From NCBI RefSeq assembly GCF_030053135.1, contig NZ_CP125652.1, positions 186,001 through 250,000 of the forward strand: a stretch of DNA of 64,000 nt, in the 5' to 3' direction. Shown one piece after another: positions 41,264 through 50,527 of this stretch. This DNA comes from Rhizobium sp. BT04. GTDB taxonomy: Bacteria > Pseudomonadota > Alphaproteobacteria > Rhizobiales > Rhizobiaceae. The notes under the pieces were generated by a model. That model saw nothing but the letters and a program-made list of their open reading frames with translations. It was not told the DNA's origin and ran no database searches. How positions within the stretch are numbered: position 1 is the stretch's first letter; each line of letters begins with the position of its first letter. The translations under genes were made by a program, and so were the position numbers.

Positions 41264-42783
41264 TGACGGTCCTCGTCAACCCCACGGCACTGAGCAATCA
41301 CAGCGCGCGTGATTTCAAGATGCTCATCGACGGCAAATGGGAGGCCGGCGGCTCCGATCCGATCGAGCGTATCGCGCCGAGCCACGGGGTCGTGGTCAGC
41401 CGCTTCCCCACAGGCAGCAGGACGGATGCCGAGCGCGCCATTGCCGCGGCGCGCAAGGCCTTCGATCTCGGGCCGTGGCCGCGGATGACCGCTTCCGAAC
41501 GCTCCGCCATCCTGCTCAAGGCTGCCGATCTGATTGCGGCGCGCGCGGAGGAGTTGGCATTTCTCGATGCGATCGAGGCGGGAAAGCCGATCACCCAGGT
41601 GCGGGGAGAAATTGCAGGCTCCGTCGACATATGGCGCTATGCGGCAGCTCTTGCGCGCGACCTCCACGGTGAGAGCTACAACACACTCGGCGATGGCACC
41701 CTCGGCGTCGTCTTGCGCGAAGCGATCGGGGTGGTGTCGATCATCACGCCTTGGAACTTTCCGTTCCTAATCGTCGGCCAGAAGCTGCCATTCGCCTTGG
41801 CTGCCGGCTGCACGACCGTCGTCAAGCCCTCGGAACTGACCTCGGGATCGACGCTGGTGCTGGGAGAGATCCTGCAGCAGGCCGGCATTCCGGATGGCGT
41901 CGTCAACATTGTCACCGGTAGGGGACCTGAGGTCGGCGCGGTCATGACGTCGCATCCCGACGTCGACATGGTCTCCTTCACCGGCTCGACCGGCGTCGGA
42001 AAGCTGACGATGTCGAATGCCGCACAAACGCTGAAGAAAGTCTCGCTGGAACTTGGTGGGAAGAACCCGCAGATCGTGTTTCCGGATGCCGATCTCGATG
42101 CATTCATCGATGCCGCGGTCTTCGGCGCCTACTTCAATGCCGGCGAGTGCTGCAATGCCGGCTCGCGGCTGATCCTTCACAAATCAATCGCTTCCGATGT
42201 CGTCGAGCGGATTGCCGAATTGTCGAAGGCCGTGAAGGTCGGCGACCCGCTCGATCCCTCGACGCAGGTGGGCGCGATCATCACGCCTGAGCATCTGGAG
42301 AAAATCTCGAGATATGTCGCCGGTGCAAGAAGCGGCGGCGCCCTGGTCGCTCATGGCGGCGAGACGCTTGACCTCGGCATGGGGCAATTCATGTCGCCGA
42401 CGATCCTTGAAGCGGTCACCCCTGATATGGCGGTGGCGCGCGAGGAAGTCTTTGGGCCGGTGCTTTCGGTGCTGACATTCGAGACGTCAGCCGAAGCGAT
42501 CAGGATTGCCAATTCCATCGACTACGGCCTGTCGGCCGGTATCTGGAGCCGCGATTTCGACACCTGCCTCACGATCGGCCGCTCGGTGCGGGCCGGCACG
42601 GTCTGGATGAACACCTTCATGGATGGCGCCTCGGAGCTTCCCTTTGGCGGCTACAAACAGAGCGGCCTCGGCCGCGAGCTCGGCCGCCATGCGGTCGAAG
42701 ACTACACGGAGACCAAGACGCTCAACATGCATATCGGCAAACGCACCAGCTGGTGGATGCCGCAGACGGAAAAGCCGGCTTAG
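41263..42783 (+). CDS. NAD(P)-dependent aldehyde dehydrogenase
   Basis: The protein has 506 aa from ATG 41263, which has GGGAG 7 nt upstream; an ATG two codons earlier is too close. The family motifs are ITPWNFPFLIVGQKLPFALA, FTGSTGVGK, the general base in LELGGKNPQ and the catalytic cysteine in FNAGECCNAGSR. The end motif PFGGYKQSGLGRELG is typical of betaine-aldehyde-type ALDHs. It likely oxidises an aldehyde intermediate to the acid used by the CoA-transferase; the true substrate is not known. Confidence 0.95.
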   Translation: MTVLVNPTALSNHSARDFKMLIDGKWEAGGSDPIERIAPSHGVVVSRFPTGSRTDAERAIAAARKAFDLGPWPRMTASERSAILLKAADLIAARAEELAFLDAIEAGKPITQVRGEIAGSVDIWRYAAALARDLHGESYNTLGDGTLGVVLREAIGVVSIITPWNFPFLIVGQKLPFALAAGCTTVVKPSELTSGSTLVLGEILQQAGIPDGVVNIVTGRGPEVGAVMTSHPDVDMVSFTGSTGVGKLTMSNAAQTLKKVSLELGGKNPQIVFPDADLDAFIDAAVFGAYFNAGECCNAGSRLILHKSIASDVVERIAELSKAVKVGDPLDPSTQVGAIITPEHLEKISRYVAGARSGGALVAHGGETLDLGMGQFMSPTILEAVTPDMAVAREEVFGPVLSVLTFETSAEAIRIANSIDYGLSAGIWSRDFDTCLTIGRSVRAGTVWMNTFMDGASELPFGGYKQSGLGRELGRHAVEDYTETKTLNMHIGKRTSWWMPQTEKPA

Positions 42784-42871
42784 CCGGCGGCCGAACTACG
42801 CTCGATGAGGGCGGGTGATTGGTGCGGGAATGGGTCCCGCATCTTCCAAACTGGAACTGGGAGGTTCTTCG

Positions 42872-44134
42872 ATGAAAAGGTTTTTGACCACCACCGCAAT
42901 GATCGCATTGGCTCTGGCCGGCGCTCACGTGTCCGCACGAGCTGCCGACGTGAAGGAAGTGCAGATGCTGCACTGGTGGACGTCTGGCGGTGAGGCAGCG
43001 GCGTTGAACGTCTTGAAGCAGGATCTGTCGAAGGAAGGTTTTGCCTGGAAGGACGTTCCTGTTGCCGGCGGTGGCGGTGACGCGGCGATGACGGCGCTGA
43101 AGGCGATGGTTGCGGCCGGCACCTATCCGACAGCCTCGCAGATGCTGGGTTATACCGTGCTCGATTATGCCCAGGCCGGCGTCATGGGCGATCTGACGGA
43201 GACGGCGAAGAAGGAAGGCTGGGACAAGTCGGTGCCGGCAGCGCTGCAGAAGTTCTCGGTCTATGACGGCAAATGGGTTGCAGCCCCGGTCAACGTGCAT
43301 TCGGTCAACTGGCTGTGGATCAACAAGGCTGTGATGGACAAGATCGGCGGCACGCAGCCGAAGACCTTCGAGGATCTGATCGCCCTGCTCGACAAGGCCA
43401 AGGCCGCCGGTGTCATCCCGCTCGCCCTTGGCGGCCAGAACTGGCAGGAAGCGACGATGTTCGATTCCATCGTACTGTCGACCGGCGGTCCGGAGTTCTA
43501 CAAGAAGGCCTTCAACGACCTCGACGAGGAATCGCTGAAGTCCGACACGATGAAGAAGTCCTTCGACAATCTGGCGACGATCATCAAATATGTCGACCCG
43601 AACTTCTCGGGCCGCGACTGGAACCTCGCCACCGCCATGGTCATCAAGGGTGACGCGCTGGTGCAGGTGATGGGCGACTGGGCCAAGGGCGAATTCGTCG
43701 CCGCCAAGAAGACGCCGGACACCGACTTCCTGTGCTACCGCTTCCCCGGCACCGACGGCAGCGTGATCTACAACTCCGACATGTTCGGCATGTTCAACGT
43801 CCCCGACGACCGCAAGGCGGCGCAGGTGGCGCTGGCAACGGCGACGCTGTCGAAGAGCTTCCAGTCGGCCTTCAACGTCGTCAAGGGTTCGGTGCCGGCT
43901 CGTACCGATGTTCCCGATACCGACTTCGACGCCTGCGGCAAGAAGGGCATCGCCGACCTGAAGGCCGCCAATGAGGGCGGCACGCTGTTCGGCTCGCTGG
44001 CGCAAGGCTACGGCGCTCCTCCGGCCATCGCCAATGCCTATAAGGATGTCGTCTCGAAGTTCGTCCACGGCCAGATCAAGACCTCCGACGAGGCCGTCAA
44101 GCAGCTCGTCCAGGCGATCGACGACGCCCGCTGA
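42872..44134 (+). CDS. CUT1 sugar ABC transporter, substrate-binding protein
   Basis: The protein has 420 aa from ATG 42872 (GGGAGG upstream) with a signal peptide [20 protein letters not shown] ending at ARAADV. The mature start [18 protein letters not shown] and the [14 protein letters not shown] segment resemble glucose/mannose-type binding proteins (GtsA-like). It would deliver a mono- or oligosaccharide, or a related polyol, to the permeases downstream. A strong RNA hairpin follows its stop. Confidence 0.93.
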   Translation: MKRFLTTTAMIALALAGAHVSARAADVKEVQMLHWWTSGGEAAALNVLKQDLSKEGFAWKDVPVAGGGGDAAMTALKAMVAAGTYPTASQMLGYTVLDYAQAGVMGDLTETAKKEGWDKSVPAALQKFSVYDGKWVAAPVNVHSVNWLWINKAVMDKIGGTQPKTFEDLIALLDKAKAAGVIPLALGGQNWQEATMFDSIVLSTGGPEFYKKAFNDLDEESLKSDTMKKSFDNLATIIKYVDPNFSGRDWNLATAMVIKGDALVQVMGDWAKGEFVAAKKTPDTDFLCYRFPGTDGSVIYNSDMFGMFNVPDDRKAAQVALATATLSKSFQSAFNVVKGSVPARTDVPDTDFDACGKKGIADLKAANEGGTLFGSLAQGYGAPPAIANAYKDVVSKFVHGQIKTSDEAVKQLVQAIDDAR

Positions 44135-44150
44135 GACCATTGTGACAAAC

Positions 44151-44176
44151 GCTTCCCCGCATCGTCGCGGGGAAGC
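44151..44176 (+). promoter_or_regulatory. Hairpin between the binding-protein and permease genes
   Basis: A perfect 10-bp stem GCTTCCCCGC/GCGGGGAAGC with a 6-nt loop and no U run. Such structures behind binding-protein genes often stabilise the upstream mRNA so that more binding protein than permease is made. Confidence 0.7.
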
Positions 44177-44230
44177 TTCAGGCGCCGCGCCGATCATGTG
44201 GGGCCGAGAATGTAGGGGAGATGACATTCC

Positions 44231-45184
44231 ATGAGCACAGTTGCGACCACCGATCCGGTTCTGACGCCGCGGCAATCGACGGGGATCTCGCTGCGGGGCC
44301 GACTGCAGGATGCGCTGCCGAAGATCGTGCTGGCGCCGAGCTTCGTCATCACCATCATCTTCGTCTACGGCTTCATCGTCTGGACGGCCTATCTGTCCTT
44401 CACCAATTCCAAGACCTTTCCGTCTTATGCGCTGACGGGAGCGCGCGCCTATCAGCGGCTGTGGCGCTGGACCTTCGAGAGCGATCCGCCGTCCTCCTGG
44501 TACACCTCGATCACCAATATGGCGATCTTCGGCTTTCTCTATATCGGCATCTGCCTGGCGCTCGGTCTGTTCCTGGCCATCCTGCTCGACCAGAAGATCC
44601 GCGGCGAGGGTCTGCTCAGACCGATCTTCCTCTATCCGATGGCGCTCTCCTTCATTGTGACAGGCGTTGCCTGGAAATGGTTCCTCGATCCCGGCCTCGG
44701 GCTGGAACAGACGCTGCACCACTTCGGCTGGACGAGCTTCCACTTCGACTGGATCAAGAACAAGGACTTCGTCATCTACACCGTCGTCATCGCCGGCGTC
44801 TGGCAGGCGTCGGGCTTCGTCATGGCGATGTTCCTGGCGGGCCTGCGCGGCATCGACGGCGAGATCATGAAGGCCGCCCAGATCGACGGCGCCTCGCCCT
44901 TCCAGCTCTACCGCCGCATCGTCATTCCGCTGCTGCGGCCGATCTTTCTCTCCGCCTTCATCGTGCTCGCCCATATGGCGATCAAGTCCTACGACCTGGT
45001 GGTGGCGCTGACCTCGGGCGGCCCCGGCGGCTCGGCCTGGCTGCCGTCGAACTTCATGTATGAATACACCTTCAAGCGCAACGAGATGGCCGTCGGCTCG
45101 GCCAGCGCCATCATCATGCTGATGACCATCTCGGCGATCATCGTGCCCTATCTCTATTCCGAACTGAAGGAGAAGGCGCGATGA
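44231..45184 (+). CDS. CUT1 ABC transporter permease 1
   Basis: The protein has 317 aa with six membrane segments, beginning with VLAPSFVITIIFVYGFIVW. The EAA loop that docks the ATPase reads EIMKAAQIDGASPFQLYRRI. A downstream GGCPGG-like stretch GGPGGSAWLPSNFMYEYTF is typical of MalF/GtsB-type permeases. It overlaps permease 2 by 4 nt. Confidence 0.94.
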   Translation: MSTVATTDPVLTPRQSTGISLRGRLQDALPKIVLAPSFVITIIFVYGFIVWTAYLSFTNSKTFPSYALTGARAYQRLWRWTFESDPPSSWYTSITNMAIFGFLYIGICLALGLFLAILLDQKIRGEGLLRPIFLYPMALSFIVTGVAWKWFLDPGLGLEQTLHHFGWTSFHFDWIKNKDFVIYTVVIAGVWQASGFVMAMFLAGLRGIDGEIMKAAQIDGASPFQLYRRIVIPLLRPIFLSAFIVLAHMAIKSYDLVVALTSGGPGGSAWLPSNFMYEYTFKRNEMAVGSASAIIMLMTISAIIVPYLYSELKEKAR

Positions 45185-46161
45185 GCAGTCTGACCTCTTC
45201 AACAGTAACCTCGGCAGCAACGCTTTCGCAGGCCAGCGACGACAGGAACGACAGCAACAACAATGCCCGCTGGATCGGCCGCATCGTCATCTACGGCCTG
45301 CTGGTGATCTTCGCGATCCTCTACCTGATGCCGCTCTTCGTCATGCTGACGACCTCGTTCAAGACCATGGACGAGATCCAGAACGGCAACATGCTGGCGC
45401 TGCCGCAATCGCCGACCTTCGATCCCTGGATCAAGGCCTGGGGCGAGACCTGTGTGGGGCTCACCTGCGCCGGCATCAAGGGTTACTTCTGGAACTCGAT
45501 CAAGATGGTGGTGCCGGCTGTCGCGATCTCCACCATCATGGGGGCGCTGAACGGCTATGTCCTGACCAAATGGCGCTTTCCCGGCCACACGCTGGTGTTC
45601 GGGCTGATGCTGTTTGCCTGCTTCATCCCGTTCCAGTCGGTGCTGCTGCCGATGGCGACGATCCTCGGCAGCCTCGGCCGCTTCGGCATGACGCTGCAGA
45701 ATGCCACCGGCTGGAACTTCGGCTTCGGCAATCCGACGGTCAATCTGGTCTTCGTCCATGTCGTCTATGGCTTGGGCTTCACCACCCTGTTCTTCCGCAA
45801 TTTCTACGAGGCCTTCCCGACCGAACTGGTGCGGGCCGCCCAGGTCGATGGCGCCAGCTTCTTCCAGATCTTCCGCCGCATCATGCTGCCGAACTCGCTG
45901 CCGATCATCGTCGTCACCGTGATCTACCAGTTCACCAATATCTGGAACGACTTCCTGTTTGCCTCGGCTTACGCCGGCACCGGTGACTCCATGCCGATGA
46001 CGGTGGCGCTGAACAATGTCGTCAACACCTCGACCGGGGTGGTCGAATACAATGTCAACATGGCGGCGGCGATGATCGCCGCCGTGCCGACGCTCATCGT
46101 CTATATCCTCGCCGGCCGCTACTTCGTGCGTGGCCTGATGGCGGGCGCTGTCAAAGGGTAA
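45181..46161 (+). CDS. CUT1 ABC transporter permease 2
   Basis: The protein has 326 aa. A hydrophilic N-terminus of about 28 residues is followed by six membrane segments starting at IVIYGLLVIFAILYLMPLF. The EAA loop reads ELVRAAQVDGASFFQIFRRI. It partners permease 1 as in MalF/MalG. The ATPase gene begins 3 nt after its stop. Confidence 0.94.
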   Translation: MSSLTSSTVTSAATLSQASDDRNDSNNNARWIGRIVIYGLLVIFAILYLMPLFVMLTTSFKTMDEIQNGNMLALPQSPTFDPWIKAWGETCVGLTCAGIKGYFWNSIKMVVPAVAISTIMGALNGYVLTKWRFPGHTLVFGLMLFACFIPFQSVLLPMATILGSLGRFGMTLQNATGWNFGFGNPTVNLVFVHVVYGLGFTTLFFRNFYEAFPTELVRAAQVDGASFFQIFRRIMLPNSLPIIVVTVIYQFTNIWNDFLFASAYAGTGDSMPMTVALNNVVNTSTGVVEYNVNMAAAMIAAVPTLIVYILAGRYFVRGLMAGAVKG

Positions 46162-46164
46162 TCC

Positions 46165-47280
46165 ATGGCCTTCCTCGAAATCTCCGGTCTTAAAAAACGC
46201 TTCGGCGCCGTCGACATTCTCAAGGGGATCGACCTCGAACTCGACAAGGGCGGCTTTCTCGTGCTGGTCGGCCCGTCCGGCTGCGGCAAGTCGACCCTGC
46301 TCAACACCATTGCCGGGCTGGAGACGATCACCTCTGGCGATATCAGGATCGACGGGCGCGACATCAGCGGTCTGCATCCCTCCAAGCGCGACATCGCCAT
46401 GGTGTTCCAGTCCTATGCGCTCTATCCGAACATGACGGTGGCGGGAAACATCGCTTTCGGCATGGAGATCCGCGGCGTTCCCAAGGAGGAACGGGAAAAG
46501 GCGATCAAACAGGTCTCCGACATGCTGCAGATCGGCCATCTGCTCGACCGCAAGCCGAGCCAGCTGTCGGGCGGCCAGCGCCAGCGTGTCGCCATGGGGA
46601 GAGCCTTGGTGCGCAATCCGCAGGTCTTCCTGTTCGACGAGCCGCTCTCCAATCTCGATGCCAAGCTGCGCGTCGACATGCGCACCGAGATCAAGCGGCT
46701 GCACCAGCGCATGGGCACCACCTTCGTCTATGTCACCCATGACCAGATCGAGGCGATGACGCTGGCGACCAAGATCGCCGTGCTGAAGGACGGCGTGCTG
46801 CAGCAGTTCGGCACGCCGGCCGAGATCTATAACAGCCCCGCCAATATCTTCGTCGCCGACTTCATGGGCTCGCCGGCGATGAACCTGCTCACCGCCACCG
46901 TCGAGACCGGCGCCGGCGGGCTTGAGGTCTCGCTGGAGCGGCCGAATGCCGCCCCGCTGAGGCTCCCGGTCATCTCGGGCAATAATGGCCTGAGCGGCTA
47001 TACCGGCAGGCAGGTGATCTTCGGCATCCGGCCGGAGGCGCTGACCGATCCCGATGGCGCCGACCGCAAGGCGCGCATGCTGAGCGAGGGCGACTGCCTG
47101 ATCGAGGTGGTCGAACCGGCCGGCTCCGACACCTTCGCCGTCACCAAGCTCGGCGGCAAATCCGTCATCGCCCGCCTGCGCGCCGATACCGGCATCGCTC
47201 CAGGACAAAACACCCGCCTCGCCTTCAATCTCGACAAGGCCGTCTTCTTCGATCCGGAAACGCAAGCCAGGATCGTGTGA
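46165..47280 (+). CDS. CUT1 ABC transporter ATPase (MalK/UgpC type)
   Basis: The protein has 371 aa. Walker A is GPSGCGKST, the signature LSGGQRQRVAMGRALVRNP and Walker B VFLFDEPLSNLDAKLR. A C-terminal OB-type regulatory domain of about 130 residues (TATVETGAGGLEVSLERP onward) is typical of MalK/UgpC. It energises the two permeases and completes the importer. The GMC gene follows after 15 nt. Confidence 0.96.
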   Translation: MAFLEISGLKKRFGAVDILKGIDLELDKGGFLVLVGPSGCGKSTLLNTIAGLETITSGDIRIDGRDISGLHPSKRDIAMVFQSYALYPNMTVAGNIAFGMEIRGVPKEEREKAIKQVSDMLQIGHLLDRKPSQLSGGQRQRVAMGRALVRNPQVFLFDEPLSNLDAKLRVDMRTEIKRLHQRMGTTFVYVTHDQIEAMTLATKIAVLKDGVLQQFGTPAEIYNSPANIFVADFMGSPAMNLLTATVETGAGGLEVSLERPNAAPLRLPVISGNNGLSGYTGRQVIFGIRPEALTDPDGADRKARMLSEGDCLIEVVEPAGSDTFAVTKLGGKSVIARLRADTGIAPGQNTRLAFNLDKAVFFDPETQARIV

Positions 47281-47295
47281 CGGCCAGGTGCTGAT

Positions 47296-48846
47296 ATGAG
47301 CAATTCACCAGACATCGTCATCATCGGTTCAGGCGTCGGCGGCTCCACCGTCGCGGCCGGCCTGGCTGTATTAGGCGCGCGGATATTGATCCTCGAAGCT
47401 GGCGATCATATCGCCGATCTTCCCGTCAATCGGGACCAGCGCGCCATCTTCCAGCGGGGACATTTCCGACCGAAGGAAACCTGGTACGAGGCAGACGGCA
47501 GAGGCTTCAATCCGGGCAACTATTACAATGTCGGCGGCAATTCGAAATTCTACGGCGCCGTGCTGTCGCGTTATCGCAGGGAGGATTTCGACGTCATCAA
47601 GCACCGCGAGGGTGTGTCGCCGGCCTGGCCGTTCCCCTATGAGGCGCTGGAGCCGTGGTACTCAAAGGCGGAACTGTTGTATCAGGTTCGCGGCAGCCTG
47701 GGCGAAGATCCCACCGAACCGTACCACTCGGCTGGCTACGCGTACCCGCCCGTGCCCGACGAGGAGCCGATCGCCGATATCAGGGCGCGCCTCAAACAGA
47801 AAGGCCTGCATCCGTTTTCCCTACCGCTCGGCCTGGACCTCGACGCTTGGCTCTCCAAGGCGCAGACACCATGGGATGCCCATCCGAACGCACGCGACGG
47901 CAAGATGGATGCCGAGACCGCGGCCCTTGCGGTGGCGCTGAAGCACGAGAACGTGCGGCTCGAAACCAATGCGCGCGTGATAAGGCTCGACACGGGGGCG
48001 GGGAACCGGATCGACCGGGTCACCTATGTCAGGAACGGTCAGACGCTGACGGTGTCACCGAAGATCGTCATCCTTTCGGCAGGCGCCGTCCAGTCATCGG
48101 TGCTTTTGCTGCGCTCGAAAAACGACCGCTTCCCAAGGGGCCTGGCGAATTCCTCCGATCAGGTGGGCCGCAACTTCATGAACCACAATGCCTCCGCCGT
48201 CATCGGCGTCTCGCCAAAGTTCAGGAACACCGCAGTATATCAGAAGACATTTGCCTTCAACGATTTCTATCTCTCGGACGGGGAGGGAGGACCGCCGCTC
48301 GGCAATGTGCAGCTCCTCGGCCGCATCTCCGAAAAAGTTCTCAAGGGCTCTCTGCCGCAGGCTCCGGAATGGTTCCTGCGCTTCATCACGAGCCATTCCA
48401 TCGACTTCTATGCGATGAGCGAGGACGTGCCTAATCCCGAAAGCCGCGTCACGGTCGATGGAGACCGGATTATTCTCCAATGGCAGCGAACCAACTGGGA
48501 TGCGCATCTGGCCCTTGTCGCCAAGCTGAAGCTCATCCTGAAATCGATCGGATTTCCGATCGTGCTGTCGCGGCCCTTCGACAAGCGCACGCCTTCCCAT
48601 CAATGCGGAACGGTCCGCATCGGCAACGATCCCGCGACAGCGCCGTTGGACCCGTACTGCCGTTCCTATGATCACGAAAACCTCTTCGTCGTCGACGCCG
48701 GTTTCCTCCCCACCTCGGCTGCGGTCAATCCTGCGCTCACCGTCGCCGCCCAGGCGCTGCGAGTGGCAGATCACATTGCGTCGAAGGACTTTGCAGACAT
48801 GACACAGGCGCTGGCGGTTGCCAGGCCGGATGCAACAGGACAGTAA
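47296..48846 (+). CDS. GMC-family FAD oxidoreductase 1
   Basis: The protein has 516 aa. It has the FAD dinucleotide motif VIIGSGVGGSTVAAGLAVLG at the N-terminus, the conserved NPGNYYNVGGNSKFYGAVL loop and the C-terminal catalytic His in SHQCGTVRIG with Asn in SAAVNPALTVAAQALR. This layout resembles sugar-oxidising GMC enzymes more than choline dehydrogenase. No signal peptide is seen, so it should act in the cytoplasm after import. A second GMC gene follows after 1 nt. Confidence 0.92.
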   Translation: MSNSPDIVIIGSGVGGSTVAAGLAVLGARILILEAGDHIADLPVNRDQRAIFQRGHFRPKETWYEADGRGFNPGNYYNVGGNSKFYGAVLSRYRREDFDVIKHREGVSPAWPFPYEALEPWYSKAELLYQVRGSLGEDPTEPYHSAGYAYPPVPDEEPIADIRARLKQKGLHPFSLPLGLDLDAWLSKAQTPWDAHPNARDGKMDAETAALAVALKHENVRLETNARVIRLDTGAGNRIDRVTYVRNGQTLTVSPKIVILSAGAVQSSVLLLRSKNDRFPRGLANSSDQVGRNFMNHNASAVIGVSPKFRNTAVYQKTFAFNDFYLSDGEGGPPLGNVQLLGRISEKVLKGSLPQAPEWFLRFITSHSIDFYAMSEDVPNPESRVTVDGDRIILQWQRTNWDAHLALVAKLKLILKSIGFPIVLSRPFDKRTPSHQCGTVRIGNDPATAPLDPYCRSYDHENLFVVDAGFLPTSAAVNPALTVAAQALRVADHIASKDFADMTQALAVARPDATGQ

Positions 48847-48847
48847 A

Positions 48848-50503
48848 ATGGGATTCGATTACATCATCACCGGCGCCGGTCCGGCAGGATGCGTTCTGGC
48901 AAGCCGGCTGAGCGAAGATCCCGATGTCAACGTGCTCCTGCTCGAGGCGGGTGGCGGTGATTGGAATCCGCTTTTTCATATGCCGGCCGGCTTCGCCAAG
49001 ATGACCAAAGGTGTCGCCAGCTGGGGATGGGAAACCGTTCCCCAGAAGCACATGAAAGGCCGGGTGCTTCGTTATACGCAGGCAAAGGTCATCGGCGGCG
49101 GCTCGTCGATCAACGCGCAGCTCTATACCCGCGGAAACGGCGCGGATTATGACCTCTGGGCGCGAGAAGACGGTTGCGAGGGCTGGGACTACCGTTCGAT
49201 CCTTCCTTATTTCAAACGCGCCGAGGACAACCAGCGCTTTGCCGACGACTACCACGCCTATGGCGGCCCGCTGGGGGTCTCGATGCCGGCAGCGGCGCTG
49301 CCGATCTGCGACGCCTATATCCGCGCAGGGCAGGAGCTCGGCATTCCCTATAATCACGATTTCAACGGCCGTCAGCAGGCGGGCGTAGGGTTTTACCAGC
49401 TGACGCAGCGCAACCGCCGCCGGTCGTCGGCTTCGCTCGCCTATCTCTCGCCGATCAAGGACCGAAAGAACCTGACGGTCCGGACGGGCGCTCGCGTCGC
49501 GCGCATCATCGTGGAAGGAGGCCGTGCGACAGGCGTCGAGATCGTGACCTCGCGCGGCCAGGAGATCGTCCGCGCCGATCGCGAAGTGCTGGTCTCATCG
49601 GGCGCGATCGGATCGCCGAAGCTGCTTCTGCAGTCCGGCATCGGACCGGCCGACCATCTGCGCTCGGTGGGCGTCAAGGTGCTGCACGATCTGCCGGGTG
49701 TCGGCGGCAACCTGCAGGATCACCTGGATCTATTCGTCATTTCCGAATGCACCGGCGATCACACCTATGACGGTGTCGCGAAGCTCCACCGCACACTTTG
49801 GGCCGGGCTTCAATATGTCCTGTTCCGCACCGGTCCGGTCGCCTCGTCGCTCTTCGAGACCGGCGGCTTCTGGTACGCCGATCCTGAAGCCCGTTCTCCC
49901 GATATCCAGTTCCACCTTGGCCTGGGATCGGGCATCGAAGCAGGCGTCGAGCGCCTGAAAAACGCGGGCGTGACGCTCAACTCCGCCTATCTGCATCCGC
50001 GCTCGCGTGGGACGGTGCGTCTGTCATCCCCCGACCCGGCTGCCGCTCCCTTGATCGACCCCAACTACTGGTCCGATCCCCATGACAGGACGATGTCGCT
50101 GGAGGGGCTCAAGCTCGCACGCGAGATCATGCAGCAGGCGGCGCTGAAGCCCTATGTCATGGCCGAACGGCTTCCCGGACCGAAGGTCATGACCGACGAG
50201 CAGCTTTTCGATTATGGCTGCGCCAACGCCAAGACCGACCATCATCCGGTCGGCACCTGCAAGATGGGGAGGGGACCGGACGCGGTTGTCGGGCTTGATC
50301 TCAAGGTCCATGGCCTGGAAGGCCTGAGGGTCTGCGATTCATCCGTCATGCCGCGCGTGCCGTCCTGCAACACCAACGCTCCGACAATCATGGTCGGCGA
50401 AAAGGGATCGGACCTCATTCGCGGCCTGCCGGCACTTGCCCCCACCATCTTCGCCTATGAACGCAACGATGCGAGGCCTCGGGCCCGCGCCGAAATCCGG
50501 TAA
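48848..50503 (+). CDS. GMC-family FAD oxidoreductase 2 (choline dehydrogenase-like)
   Basis: The protein has 551 aa from ATG 48848, preceded by CAGGACAG. The FAD motif ITGAGPAGCVLASRLSEDP, the GGGSSINAQLYTRGN loop, the catalytic His in DHHPVGTCKMG and the Asn in SCNTNAPTIMVGEKGSDLI are all present. It belongs to the choline/alcohol dehydrogenase group, whose true substrates are often other alcohols. It is paired with GMC 1, and the two are too divergent to be a recent duplication. Confidence 0.92.
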   Translation: MGFDYIITGAGPAGCVLASRLSEDPDVNVLLLEAGGGDWNPLFHMPAGFAKMTKGVASWGWETVPQKHMKGRVLRYTQAKVIGGGSSINAQLYTRGNGADYDLWAREDGCEGWDYRSILPYFKRAEDNQRFADDYHAYGGPLGVSMPAAALPICDAYIRAGQELGIPYNHDFNGRQQAGVGFYQLTQRNRRRSSASLAYLSPIKDRKNLTVRTGARVARIIVEGGRATGVEIVTSRGQEIVRADREVLVSSGAIGSPKLLLQSGIGPADHLRSVGVKVLHDLPGVGGNLQDHLDLFVISECTGDHTYDGVAKLHRTLWAGLQYVLFRTGPVASSLFETGGFWYADPEARSPDIQFHLGLGSGIEAGVERLKNAGVTLNSAYLHPRSRGTVRLSSPDPAAAPLIDPNYWSDPHDRTMSLEGLKLAREIMQQAALKPYVMAERLPGPKVMTDEQLFDYGCANAKTDHHPVGTCKMGRGPDAVVGLDLKVHGLEGLRVCDSSVMPRVPSCNTNAPTIMVGEKGSDLIRGLPALAPTIFAYERNDARPRARAEIR

Positions 50504-50527
50504 GTCCTGTCGAGAGGAGAGACGACA

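Noticed and set aside
38872..42783. Reading the CoA-transferase, hydratase and ALDH genes as a fatty acid or levulinate pathway
   Set aside because: No acyl-CoA dehydrogenase, thiolase or kinase is present and the genes are coupled to a sugar-type importer, so a specific pathway name is not justified.
42722..47265. 832- and 688-codon frames opposite the ABC transporter genes
   Set aside because: Both mirror well-supported CUT1 transporter genes and consist of low-information His/Asp/Arg-rich sequence.
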